Assembly: GCF_024793945.1 (NCBI RefSeq)
Contig: NZ_JANUSD010000002.1
Location: forward strand, 1 to 64,000
Direction: 5' to 3'
Source: Emticicia fluvialis
GTDB lineage: Bacteria > Bacteroidota > Bacteroidia > Cytophagales > Spirosomataceae
DNA length: 64,000 nucleotides
Every line of letters starts with the position of its first letter. Within the stretch, counting starts at the first letter, position 1. The notes below the pieces were generated by a model. That model had not been told where the DNA came from. It did not search any database and saw only the letters and a list, made by a program, of their open reading frames with translations. Positions 33,841-42,308 of this stretch are shown here, one piece after another. The position numbers and the translations under genes were made by a program.

Positions 33841-34842
33841 TTGCTTTACGGCCTCAATAATCTTTATCTGCTCAAGTATTTGTTCAGGCTTAATGAGTAA
33901 CTCTTTGCCTTCTGCAATGGCTTCGTAAAGGTTCTGGAATAAAAGCCCCCAGTTACCGGCCTCGGTATCTACCTGCCCTCTGAACGACACCCCGTTTATT
34001 TCTGCATTCAGTAAACCGCTATTCTGCTTCGATTCTACACCGAAACCCTCCATGCCCGGTAGTAATCCGGCCTTTAGGTTATCTTCCTGCACGTCAAGAC
34101 CATATTTTATAAAAGAACCTTTGGTGCCATGCAGCACATATCTCGGGCCTTCTTCCCGCACCAGCAGGCTCGATTTTAAGGTGACTTTCAGCTTGCCGTA
34201 GTCTAGCCTTATATCAAATGCGTCATCAATTTCAGAACCTTCTCTTTGCACATAAGTTTCGCCCCAAACACTTTTCGGTTTGCCGAAAAGCGTAATGGTC
34301 TGGTCAATAATATGTGCGCCGAGGTCATATAAAATGCCATTGGCTGGGCTTACCACTTCTTTCCATCTTTTGGGGTTCAGCACAGGCTTGTAGCGGTCAT
34401 AATGTGCTTCATAGCTAATCAATTCTCCTAAAACGCCGCTTTCTACCACCTTTCGCACGGTTCTGAAGTCTCCATCAAAACGGCGGTTCTGAAACACACA
34501 TACAATTTTGTTTTGTTTTCTGGCCAGTTCAATTATCTCCTCAGCCTCGGCTGCGGTAGAAGTAAAAGGCTTCTCTACCAGAATGTGTTTGTTGGCCTGC
34601 AGGCTTTTCATGGCCAGCTCATAATGTGTTGAGCTGGGCGAACAAATACTTACCAGCTCTATTTCATCATCAGCCAGCACTTCATCAATGCTTCTGGCAA
34701 CCTGTACCAACGGGAAGATGGCCTGTGGATTTTGACTATTGGTAACAACTGTTTTTAGTCTGAAATTCGGGTTCGCTTCAAAGAAAGGGGCTTGCAGGTA
34801 TCTTCCCGAAAGTCCGAAACCCACCAGTGCAACATTAATCAT
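33835..34842 (-). CDS. Gfo/Idh/MocA family oxidoreductase
   Basis: A 335-residue NAD(P)-dependent dehydrogenase. The Rossmann motif is VGFGLSGRYLQAPFFEANPN (residues 6-25), catalytic EKPFTSTAAEAEEI near 92-105, and a C-terminal domain with NGILYDLGAHIIDQ (histidine region near 180). It is closest in pattern to the YvaA/IolW-type scyllo-inositol 2-dehydrogenases, but substrate cannot be fixed. It differs clearly from the 382-residue relative at 2557-3705. Its 3' end lies in the palindrome shared with the convergent cassette. Confidence 0.9.
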   Translation of the reverse strand: MINVALVGFGLSGRYLQAPFFEANPNFRLKTVVTNSQNPQAIFPLVQVARSIDEVLADDEIELVSICSPSSTHYELAMKSLQANKHILVEKPFTSTAAEAEEIIELARKQNKIVCVFQNRRFDGDFRTVRKVVESGVLGELISYEAHYDRYKPVLNPKRWKEVVSPANGILYDLGAHIIDQTITLFGKPKSVWGETYVQREGSEIDDAFDIRLDYGKLKVTLKSSLLVREEGPRYVLHGTKGSFIKYGLDVQEDNLKAGLLPGMEGFGVESKQNSGLLNAEINGVSFRGQVDTEAGNWGLLFQNLYEAIAEGKELLIKPEQILEQIKIIEAVKQS

Positions 34843-34885
34843 ATTTATTTAATAAGAAAGGGTTTAATTGATGGGCTAAATTATA

Positions 34886-34923
34886 AAAAATGCCTTGCTT
34901 TTGTATTACAGCAAGGCATTTTT
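34886..34923 (-). terminator. Intrinsic terminator of thrC
   Basis: AAAAATGCCTTGCT (34886-34899) pairs with AGCAAGGCATTTTT (34910-34923), 18 bp past the thrC stop. Confidence 0.9.
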
Positions 34924-34940
34924 ACAGATATCTTTTCGGG

Positions 34941-36260
34941 TCAGCTCAAAGAAAATGCTTCTATCAGCTTTTGTTTAAACGCTTCGTAATCTGTGCTTAT
35001 TTTGTCTGCCTGTTTCTCTTTACCCAGTAAAGCCGAGAGCCTATCAGGAATTGGCTGAGAACCAATTACCTCTTCAACCACATCCAGAAACTTGGCATAA
35101 TGCGCTGTAGACAGGAAAATGCCTGAAACTGACTCAGAAAGATGGCTGGTATATGCTTTCAAACCCAAATAAGCTACAACGGTATGTGGGCATATCACAT
35201 AATTGTTGCGCTCGTACACCAGGCGCATGGCATCTTTGGTTTCTGTATCTGAGTAGAAATAGCCTGTCAGCATATTTTTCATTTGCTCAAGGTCGTTATT
35301 AAACAATGCCAGCATCCTCGGAAAATTACTCGGGTTACCAACGTCCATGGCATTTGAGATAGTAGACAATGACGGGCTTATGGGTTGATAAACACCAGTG
35401 TTGAGGTACTGAGGCACTACATTATTTACATTAGTGGCAGCAATAAACTGTTTTACTGGTAAACCCATTCGCCAGGCAATAATACCGGCACTCAAATTAC
35501 CAAAATTGCCGCTTGGCACAGAAATAACAACTTCTTTGTTTTGTCCTTTCTTTTTTAACTGCGCATAGGCATTAACGTAATAAAACGCCTGCGGTATTAA
35601 TCTGGCAATGTTTATAGAATTGGCCGATGCCAGAGAAAACCGGGCTGTTAGTTCAGCATCAAGAAATGCCTGTTTTACCAGTTTCTGGCAGTCATCGAAA
35701 GTACCGTTCACTTCAAGCGCTTTTACATTTTCACCAAGGGTGGTCAGCTGTTTTTCCTGAATGTCGCTGACTTTGCCGCTTGGATACAAAATGGTAACAT
35801 CAATATTAGGGGTCCGATAAAACCCTTGTGCCACGGCACCGCCGGTGTCGCCTGATGTGGCTACCAGAATATGTATCTGTTTTTCTGATTTCTGTAAGAA
35901 ATAAGACATCAAAGCAGCCATGAAACGCGCCCCAAAGTCTTTAAAAGCCATAGACGGCCCATGAAACAACTCAAGACAATAGGTGTTATCTTCTACCTCA
36001 ACCAATGGTGCCGGAAAATCAATGGCTTTGTTTATTAGTTCTTTTAAATCATAAGCAGGCACATCCTCACCGATCAGGGCATGAGCAATAGCAAATGCAA
36101 TTTCCTGAAGGCTCTTGTTTTCAATGGTGTCCCAGAAAGCCTGAGGAAGTTTAGGGATATCAGTAGGCATATACAAACCATTATCAGGTGGCAGTCCTCT
36201 GAAAATGGCTTCTTCCAAGTTTACATCAGGGCTCTCGTTTTTGGTACTGTATAACTGCAT
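34941..36260 (-). CDS. thrC: Threonine synthase
   Basis: A 439-residue PLP enzyme converting O-phosphohomoserine to threonine. It begins MQLYSTKNESPDVNLEEAIF; the PLP lysine lies in LFHGPSMAFKDFGARF (near residue 107), then ATSGDTGGAVAQGF and VSVPSGNFGNLSAG. Length is that of the short bacterial type. The Hom/ThrB genes are not adjacent. It is preceded by carA on the same strand, but a hairpin at 36356-36382 separates the transcripts. Confidence 0.95.
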   Translation of the reverse strand: MQLYSTKNESPDVNLEEAIFRGLPPDNGLYMPTDIPKLPQAFWDTIENKSLQEIAFAIAHALIGEDVPAYDLKELINKAIDFPAPLVEVEDNTYCLELFHGPSMAFKDFGARFMAALMSYFLQKSEKQIHILVATSGDTGGAVAQGFYRTPNIDVTILYPSGKVSDIQEKQLTTLGENVKALEVNGTFDDCQKLVKQAFLDAELTARFSLASANSINIARLIPQAFYYVNAYAQLKKKGQNKEVVISVPSGNFGNLSAGIIAWRMGLPVKQFIAATNVNNVVPQYLNTGVYQPISPSLSTISNAMDVGNPSNFPRMLALFNNDLEQMKNMLTGYFYSDTETKDAMRLVYERNNYVICPHTVVAYLGLKAYTSHLSESVSGIFLSTAHYAKFLDVVEEVIGSQPIPDRLSALLGKEKQADKISTDYEAFKQKLIEAFSLS

Positions 36261-36355
36261 AGGAATTTCTGAAAATAAATTTAAACAGGTTTCGGGTAGG
36301 CGCAGCGCGTGTGCAATACGCCATTTTGTTGGTTCATAGCTCCCCTTTTACAAAT

Positions 36356-36382
36356 ATAGGACGATTTACAAAACCGTCCTAT
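36356..36382 (-). terminator. Hairpin downstream of carA
   Basis: ATAGGACG (36356-36363) pairs with CGTCCTAT (36375-36382) on the minus strand, 38 bp past the carA stop. Confidence 0.65.
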
Positions 36383-36419
36383 TGAATTAGGGTATCGAAA
36401 ATTATACTGCCTATGCCAG

Positions 36420-37523
36420 TTATTTCTGAAGCATTTGCACAAAATTATCGAAAAGATATCGTGAATCATGCGGACCCGGTGAGGCTTCTGGGTGGTATTG
36501 TACCGAGAAAGCAGGCTTATCTTTGCGACGGATACCTTCAATGGTCTGGTCGTTCAGGTTCACGTGGGTCAGTTCTATATTTTCGTTATTGGTAACCTGG
36601 TCTGGTTTTACCGCAAAACCATGGTTCTGAGACGTAACTTCACAATAGCCTGTTAACAGGTTTTTAACCGGATGGTTCAGGCCGCGATGTCCATTCTTCA
36701 TCTTGTAGGTTTCAATACCGCTGGCCAAGGCTAATAACTGATGCCCCAGGCAGATACCAAAAACAGGTTTGCCGGTGTCAACTACGTCTTTGATGGTTTC
36801 TACTGCATAAGGCATTGCGGCTGGGTCGCCGGGGCCGTTTGAGAGAAAGAAGCCGTCAGGATTAAAGGCCTGAATTTCTTCGAAACTCGATTTAGCGTTG
36901 AAAACCTTACAATAGCAGTCTCTTGATGTAAAGTTTTTTAGGATACTCTTCTTTACGCCAAAGTCTAGCACGGCAACTTTATATTTGGCATCTTCTTCGC
37001 CCATGGTGTAGGGCTCTGGTGTACTTACAACCGACGAAAGCTCGAGGCCTTCCATTGAAGGGCATTTCTTCAACTCAATCATCAGTTCCTGAGGATCAAG
37101 AATTTCAGAAGAAATGATGCAGTTCATCACACCTGCATTGCGGATGTGCCTCACAATCTGACGGGTGTCTACATCACAAATACCAACAATACCTGCGCGT
37201 TCGAAGTATTCCTGTAGCGAAAAATTGGCAGTGGTACGCGAGTAATAGTGGTTTGCGTAGGCATTACACACCATACCGCTGATTGTTACACTCTTTGATT
37301 CCTCTTCATCGTCAAGCACTACGCCGTAGTTGCCGATATGAGAGGTGGTGTTTACAATGATTTGTCCGAAATACGAAGGGTCTGTATAAATTTCCTGATA
37401 GCCGGTCATACCGGTATTAAAACAGATTTCGCCAGCCGAAGTACCAATTTTACCAAGAGCTTTACCTTTGAAAACAGTGCCATCTTCTAGAAGTAGAATG
37501 GCGTCAGAAGGTGTATGAGTCAT
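36420..37523 (-). CDS. carA: Carbamoyl-phosphate synthase small subunit
   Basis: A 367-residue glutaminase subunit for arginine and pyrimidine synthesis. The N-terminal CPSase domain has GTSAGEICFNTGMTGYQE. The class I amidotransferase half has SNGPGDPAA, the nucleophile in PVFGICLGHQLLALASG, and the His-Glu in FSVQYHPEASPGPHDS. Length is typical. carB is not in the window near it, so the two subunits are encoded apart. Confidence 0.96.
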   Translation of the reverse strand: MTHTPSDAILLLEDGTVFKGKALGKIGTSAGEICFNTGMTGYQEIYTDPSYFGQIIVNTTSHIGNYGVVLDDEEESKSVTISGMVCNAYANHYYSRTTANFSLQEYFERAGIVGICDVDTRQIVRHIRNAGVMNCIISSEILDPQELMIELKKCPSMEGLELSSVVSTPEPYTMGEEDAKYKVAVLDFGVKKSILKNFTSRDCYCKVFNAKSSFEEIQAFNPDGFFLSNGPGDPAAMPYAVETIKDVVDTGKPVFGICLGHQLLALASGIETYKMKNGHRGLNHPVKNLLTGYCEVTSQNHGFAVKPDQVTNNENIELTHVNLNDQTIEGIRRKDKPAFSVQYHPEASPGPHDSRYLFDNFVQMLQK

Positions 37524-37739
37524 TGAAAGAAGAATGAATGTTTTCCGATTAATTTACAAAAATCTGCTTGAATGGGTGCCATCAGGCATTCGTTTCAAGT
37601 TCAGTATCGGAGAACAAAGGTATAAAAAAAACACATACGCAAAGAATAAACCTGTTACAGTAGGTGTCTTTTCTTTCTTAAGTGCAATAATACTTAAGTA
37701 TATTTACATTAAAAGCGTATTTAAGAAAGCTTAAGGTCA

Positions 37740-38456
37740 TTAATCTTTCTTTTTCAGATTATCTCTGAAATACTGATCGCGGGTTACGTTGTCACGTGGG
37801 GCCGCATCTGCACCTGCTTTCCAGGATTTATCTTTCCAAGCACCGCTTTTGATTGATTTTACGAAATTAGCCCATGAAAATGGGTTCAGAAGAGGATTTG
37901 TAGTTACCGACCCCCGGTTTTCTATCTGCCGTAAGAACTGGTTGTTGGCATATTTATAATTGTCGGTGGCTGTCATACCATGCACGGCCGCCATTTTGGC
38001 TATATTTTCGGCACTGTAAGTTTCGCGCAGAATTTGTCTTTCGCGCTCATCAGGCAACTTCATATCAACCAGCGCCTGTTTAAATTCTTCTTCAGTGTTG
38101 AAAGGATAAACTTTAACTTCTTTTAACAATTTAGAGTCTACCTGCAACTCAACAAATACCGAATAGTCAACGTCTGTCTTGCGTGGAATCACATGGTACT
38201 GTTTCTTGAAACCCAGATAACTGAATACCACGGTGTCGCCCGGAAATACCGATAAGGCAAAGTAACCCTTACCATTTGATAGCGTACCTCTGCCAGCCTG
38301 TGGGATGGTAATATAAGCGCCTGGCAAAGCTTCTTTTGTTTGCCCGTCTATCACAACCCCTGAAAAAGTAACATATTTTATTTCGCCTTGAGCACGAGAT
38401 AAATAGCTGATTGTCAAGCAAATAAATGTAAGTAAATATGTAAGATTTCTTTTCAT
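37740..38456 (-). CDS. Secreted CarboxypepD_reg-like domain protein
   Basis: A 238-residue exported protein. The start at 38456 (MKRNLTYLLTFICLTISYLS) gives a proper signal peptide; the longer upstream reading is rejected. A carboxypeptidase-regulatory-like beta-sandwich follows (FSGVVIDGQTKEALPGAYIT, GRGTLSNGKGYFALSVFPGD, VVFSYLGFKKQYHVI), usually found at the start of TonB receptors but here standing alone with a charged C-terminal half (SFMKS-type region replaced by SWANFVKSIKSGAWKDK). Cell-envelope location is likely; role unknown. Confidence 0.83.
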   Translation of the reverse strand: MKRNLTYLLTFICLTISYLSRAQGEIKYVTFSGVVIDGQTKEALPGAYITIPQAGRGTLSNGKGYFALSVFPGDTVVFSYLGFKKQYHVIPRKTDVDYSVFVELQVDSKLLKEVKVYPFNTEEEFKQALVDMKLPDERERQILRETYSAENIAKMAAVHGMTATDNYKYANNQFLRQIENRGSVTTNPLLNPFSWANFVKSIKSGAWKDKSWKAGADAAPRDNVTRDQYFRDNLKKKD

Positions 38457-38525
38457 CGTATATTCCGTAAGGGTATGGTCTTCAAAGGTGTAGTAAATTT
38501 TAATAACCGGTGCACTCAGCATTGA

Positions 38526-39359
38526 TTAACCAAAAATCTTTAAAAATGTTAAAATAAAAGGCATTGAAAGCAACAGGCCGTCAAATCTGTCCAGAAATCC
38601 CCCATGACCCGGTATCAAACTGCCAGAATCTTTGATAGCAATACTACGTTTAAATAATGATTCTACCAAATCGCCAAGGGTGCCGGTTACTGAAATTATA
38701 ACAGCTACTGCGTACCATTGCCAAGGAGAAACGCAGTCGAAATACTTTGTTAAAATAAACGCTATCAATAGGGCTAATATTGCGCCTCCGAAGAAGCCCT
38801 CCCAGGTCTTTTTAGGAGAGACCCGTTCAAACAATTTACGTTTGCCCAGAAAACGCCCGGCAAAATAAGCGCCGGTGTCGCTTCCCCATAGTATAAACAA
38901 GCACCCCAGCAACAGCGTAGGTTCGTATCCGCTGTCGGTAAGAACCATTTCATTTATCAATGCAAACGGAACGGCCACATATAAAATACCAAGAAAAGTG
39001 TAGCCAAGGTTGGCAAAAGGTTTTGTATCCTTCTTTTTATAAAGCTTAATAAAAAACGTGACCGTTAATAATGGCACTATCAGATAGTAATACTTGAAAG
39101 GGAGAAAATCTTTTTCAATAAGAAATGTTAAAGCGTTTAGTATTACGCCGCAGAAAGTACCGTAAAAAGTAAGCGGCAGGTTAGAGTCAAGCTTTAATAG
39201 TTTATAAAACTCAATTTGTGTAAGCACACTGATAACCAGAAACAGAACCCAGAATGTCCATTCATTGTAGAGTACTCCGGTTAAAATAATTGATACCCCG
39301 ACAACAGCAGCAATGATTCGTTGGTTTAGGTTAGATAGTTGGTTTAGTTTCCTCGTCAT
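38526..39359 (-). CDS. cdsA: Phosphatidate cytidylyltransferase (CDP-diglyceride synthase)
   Basis: A 277-residue inner-membrane enzyme with about eight hydrophobic segments, making CDP-diacylglycerol. The family signature is present: RVSPKKTWEGFFGG and GDLVESLFKRSIAIKDSG, then IPGHGGFLDRFDGLL. The start at 39359 (MTRKLNQLS) is preferred; it overlaps the end of the DUF2007 gene by 29 bp, suggesting translational coupling. Confidence 0.94.
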   Translation of the reverse strand: MTRKLNQLSNLNQRIIAAVVGVSIILTGVLYNEWTFWVLFLVISVLTQIEFYKLLKLDSNLPLTFYGTFCGVILNALTFLIEKDFLPFKYYYLIVPLLTVTFFIKLYKKKDTKPFANLGYTFLGILYVAVPFALINEMVLTDSGYEPTLLLGCLFILWGSDTGAYFAGRFLGKRKLFERVSPKKTWEGFFGGAILALLIAFILTKYFDCVSPWQWYAVAVIISVTGTLGDLVESLFKRSIAIKDSGSLIPGHGGFLDRFDGLLLSMPFILTFLKIFG

Positions 39360-39558
39360 TTTGGTTGAATATATCAATAATCTCTTTCGCGGCTTCTTCC
39401 TGGTAGTCCTGCACGTGCACTTCGCACCAGCCCAGCAGGTAGCTTCTGTCTTTCTTATTTAAAACTACAGCGGCAATTTCTTTATTCAGCAACTCATTCT
39501 TTAGCATTTCGGCTCTGTACACATTCGGAGACTCAAAAACCTTTATCCAATTAGCCAT
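39331..39558 (-). CDS. DUF2007 (putative signal-transducing) protein
   Basis: A 75-residue cytoplasmic protein beginning MANWIKVFESPNVYRAEMLK and holding the family's EVHVQDYQEEAAKEII. DUF2007 proteins have a small ferredoxin-like fold and are thought to sense or signal; no function is proven. It overlaps cdsA by 29 bp, as in other Bacteroidota. Confidence 0.9.
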   Translation of the reverse strand: MANWIKVFESPNVYRAEMLKNELLNKEIAAVVLNKKDRSYLLGWCEVHVQDYQEEAAKEIIDIFNQNDEETKPTI

Positions 39559-39677
39559 AGTTTCGTTTTAATATTTTACCAAATATAATGGTAATTTCTA
39601 TAAAACAGTATTTTCAAACAGTTTTCATAGCATTTTAATCTGCATTAGCTATCCAGATTATAACTGAGTTTATCATA

Positions 39678-40757
39678 TCAGGCCAGCGTTTTACGCATTA
39701 ATCTGAGCCAGTTTTTATGAAATACATTCTCAATATCACTCTGTTGGTAGCCTCTTTTAGCCAGCAGATGTTTGTAATGTTGCAGGTCGGCAATGGTATC
39801 GAGGTCATAAGGTGATTGCTCAGTGCCAAATGTGCCGTCCAAATCGCTGCCAATGGCAATGTGAAGGCTGTTACCGGTTATCTGGCAAATATGGTCGAAG
39901 TGGTCAATCAGTACTTCAAGGTTGGCGCCCACTTCACGCGGGTTTATCTGTCTCTGAATCAGGTTCGGTTTCAGCATCCATACGTCCAGGCAGCCGCCAA
40001 TTACAGCATCTCTTTCTACTAGGCGTTTAATCTGCTCATCGTTCAACTGGCGTTGATGAGGCACCAACGTGCGGCAATTATGGTGGCTTGCCCATACCTG
40101 CCCCTGAAACAAATCCAGCGCTTCGTCGAAGCCTTCATCCGTCAGGTGGGTGGCATCCAGCACCATACCCAGTTTATCCATTTCTTTTACCAGTTCCCGG
40201 CCAGCTTTTGTGAGGCCGCCTGTCATACCTGTGCCTGGCGCATATCTGCCCGGGCCGTAGTGTGCGGGGCCTATGGCTCTAAGGCCATAACTGTAGGCTT
40301 TTTCAAGGTAGGATAAATTAACTAAAGAATCGGCACCCTCCAGGCTAAGAATAAACCCGACGGGTTTTGTGGAATCATCAATGGCAGGGTTTTCCCATAA
40401 AGCAATATGATTATCCAATTGTGCGCTTGTCGTAATCTGAACCATTTCTCCGGCTTCAACCATTGCCTGGTACCATGCCAGTTGCGCTTGTGTCATGGCC
40501 CATGCCTGATGTGGCGAGTTCCAGCCCGAACCTGGCATACTGCCGTTGTTTTCACTGAATCTGGCCAATTGCGTAGCTACTATAATGGCTATCTTACCCT
40601 TACGCAGCTCAGGCAATGAAACCACCCCTTTTCCACGGTCAATCTTGTCGGTCATGGTTTGTTCCATCATCCTGATTTCCCCAACTGTCCGCCGGTAATC
40701 ACGGTTCCATTCTATGGCGTTCATGGCCATGTCCAGATGCGCATCAATTATAATCAT
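39678..40757 (-). CDS. Dipeptidase, peptidase M19 (membrane dipeptidase) family
   Basis: A 359-residue zinc enzyme without a signal peptide. Metal ligands fit the family: HLDMAM at the N-terminus (H7, D9), a Glu in LSLEGADSLVN, and VLDATHL and ASHHNCRTLVPHQRQLND with the later histidines, then IGSDLDGTFG. It probably cleaves D- or L-dipeptides in the cytoplasm. It is 30 bp from a GNAT gene and near a nucleotidyltransferase, which may form an operon; peptidoglycan recycling is possible. Confidence 0.9.
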   Translation of the reverse strand: MIIIDAHLDMAMNAIEWNRDYRRTVGEIRMMEQTMTDKIDRGKGVVSLPELRKGKIAIIVATQLARFSENNGSMPGSGWNSPHQAWAMTQAQLAWYQAMVEAGEMVQITTSAQLDNHIALWENPAIDDSTKPVGFILSLEGADSLVNLSYLEKAYSYGLRAIGPAHYGPGRYAPGTGMTGGLTKAGRELVKEMDKLGMVLDATHLTDEGFDEALDLFQGQVWASHHNCRTLVPHQRQLNDEQIKRLVERDAVIGGCLDVWMLKPNLIQRQINPREVGANLEVLIDHFDHICQITGNSLHIAIGSDLDGTFGTEQSPYDLDTIADLQHYKHLLAKRGYQQSDIENVFHKNWLRLMRKTLA

Positions 40758-40787
40758 ATTCTGTTTAACAGGCGGTAAATTGTTTTA

Positions 40788-41258
40788 TTAATCAAGCCTT
40801 AGTTCCATTTCATCACTAGTTGCCTTGAAACCGTATTTTTCATAAATGGGTCTTCCTTCTTCTGACGCGTGCAATTGTATACGTTTGTAGCCAAGGTTTT
40901 TGGCTTCTTCTACAATACGGCTGAAAATCTCTTTGCCTAGCCCTTTTTTTCGCCAGAGGGGCAATGTATAAACATTCAGTATGTAGGCAACTCTGCCATC
41001 GGGCAACGAAAAACCCGGAAAGATTCTGAAAAAGCACAAGCCACTGGTACAAACAATTTTTCCATCTGCTTCGGCCAGCCAGACCACAATTTCACCGCTT
41101 CCGAGATGTAAATGAAAATAATCTTCAAGCGTTTGCCTTAGCCCTTCCTCATCGGTCTGGTGCGTTTCATTGCTTTGCACTTCTTTCAGAAACTGAACCC
41201 TTAACCTTGCCAGCTCTTTTACATCAGCAAGGGTAGCTTTTCGATACGAAATAGTCAT
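40788..41258 (-). CDS. GNAT family N-acetyltransferase
   Basis: A 156-residue protein with the GNAT fold. The acetyl-CoA loop is LPLWRKKGLGKEIFSRIVEE (R/Q-x-x-G-x-G region as KKGLGK), preceded by the beta-strand VAYILNVYTL. The C-terminus (YKRIQLHASEEGRPIYEKYG) is typical. The acceptor is unknown. It lies 15 bp after the nucleotidyltransferase gene and 30 bp before the dipeptidase gene, so the three are probably co-transcribed. Confidence 0.9.
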   Translation of the reverse strand: MTISYRKATLADVKELARLRVQFLKEVQSNETHQTDEEGLRQTLEDYFHLHLGSGEIVVWLAEADGKIVCTSGLCFFRIFPGFSLPDGRVAYILNVYTLPLWRKKGLGKEIFSRIVEEAKNLGYKRIQLHASEEGRPIYEKYGFKATSDEMELRLD

Positions 41259-41273
41259 CAGATGAGACGTTTA

Positions 41274-42173
41274 TTAATCTACAACAGGATATTTGCCCTG
41301 GTCGGCCAGTTTCTGCAATGCTTCGGTAACGGTAGGTTTATCTTCCGGATAAGTAACTCCAAACCATTCAGACTCATTAGAGAAAACCTTACATTTCCCC
41401 AGCCCGTTCTGAATCAGGTAGGTCATTACGGTTGGTATATAAAACTCTGCTTTGGGCGAGTGTAGGTTTTTAATAGCGTAGTCTTTGAACATTTCGTTGA
41501 TAACCGAAAAAACACCGGGCATAAAACCCCAGAAGTTCATAGAAACTATGGTGTTATCATCCAGCTTGGTCAGTTCATCTTTTTCTTCAAAAACAATCTG
41601 GCCATCTGCCTGACGGTAAATCTTCGTTCGCTCGGTAACAACTTCCAGAAATCCGTCGGCATCCAGTTCACAAACTCCGCGTGACACTGAACCGTTTTCA
41701 GACAATGTATTCTTTATCTGGTAACCTACCATAGCGTGGCGGGTTTCTTCTTTATTGGTTGAGAGGAAATCAGCCATGATTTTGAAACCTTCATATCCGT
41801 AAAAATCATCGGCATTGATAACGGCGAAAGGCGTGTTGGTTTGCTCCCAGGCGCATAATACGGCATGGCCAGTACCCCAGGGTTTGGTGCGCTCAACAGT
41901 GCCCAGCTCGGCAGGCACATAGCTTTGAACGCTCTGAATGGCAAAATCGTAATCGATTTTTCCTTCCAGCTTCGGGCCGAATATTTCCTCGAAATCTGCT
42001 TTAAGTTCTTCTCTGATAATAAACACTATTTTGCCGAACCCGGCTTTGATAGCGTCATATATTGAATAATCTATAATAGTTTCGCCGTTAGGGCCAAACT
42101 TATCTAATTGTTTCACACCTCCGTAGCGGCTACCCATACCCGCCGCCAAAATCAGTAAAGTTGGTTTCAACAT
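41274..42173 (-). CDS. Sugar-phosphate nucleotidyltransferase
   Basis: A 299-residue NTP-transferase. The start at 42173 (MLKPTLLILAAG) places the signature LILAAGMGSRYGGVKQLDKF at the usual distance. The catalytic Asp is in FAVINADDFYGYEGF. The C-terminal region lacks a hexapeptide acetyltransferase domain. The substrate is uncertain; related Bacteroidota proteins are often next to sugar-1-phosphate kinases. It is the first of a probable three-gene operon with GNAT and M19 dipeptidase. Confidence 0.88.
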   Translation of the reverse strand: MLKPTLLILAAGMGSRYGGVKQLDKFGPNGETIIDYSIYDAIKAGFGKIVFIIREELKADFEEIFGPKLEGKIDYDFAIQSVQSYVPAELGTVERTKPWGTGHAVLCAWEQTNTPFAVINADDFYGYEGFKIMADFLSTNKEETRHAMVGYQIKNTLSENGSVSRGVCELDADGFLEVVTERTKIYRQADGQIVFEEKDELTKLDDNTIVSMNFWGFMPGVFSVINEMFKDYAIKNLHSPKAEFYIPTVMTYLIQNGLGKCKVFSNESEWFGVTYPEDKPTVTEALQKLADQGKYPVVD

Positions 42174-42248
42174 AAAAAGCTTTGGTTTCATTATTTCTCA
42201 ACAAAAGTACAAAACTGTTTCATTAGTGCTTAAAAAGTTTTTCCGATT

Positions 42249-42271
42249 TTAATTGTATAAAATACAATTAA
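42249..42271. promoter_or_regulatory. Perfect 10-3-10 palindrome, second copy of the shared operator
   Basis: Arms TTAATTGTAT and ATACAATTAA flank AAA. The geometry and core (TAATTGTA, five bases, TACAATTA) match 4247-4269. Its left arm holds TTG (42253-42255), 21 bp before the -7 box at 42277, so a bound regulator would cover the -33 region. Confidence 0.65.
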
Positions 42272-42276
42272 TCGGC

Positions 42277-42284
42277 TAGATTTG
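42277..42284 (+). promoter_or_regulatory. Candidate -7 box for the 42309 gene
   Basis: TAGATTTG matches TANNTTTG with a TTG 21 bp upstream inside the palindrome. The start codon is 25 bp downstream. Confidence 0.6.
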
Positions 42285-42308
42285 TAGAAAACTCTAACAG
42301 ATTCAACC

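Noticed and set aside
36281..36541. 86-residue open frame between thrC and carA
   Set aside because: It overlaps the carA 3' end in another frame and includes the carA hairpin.
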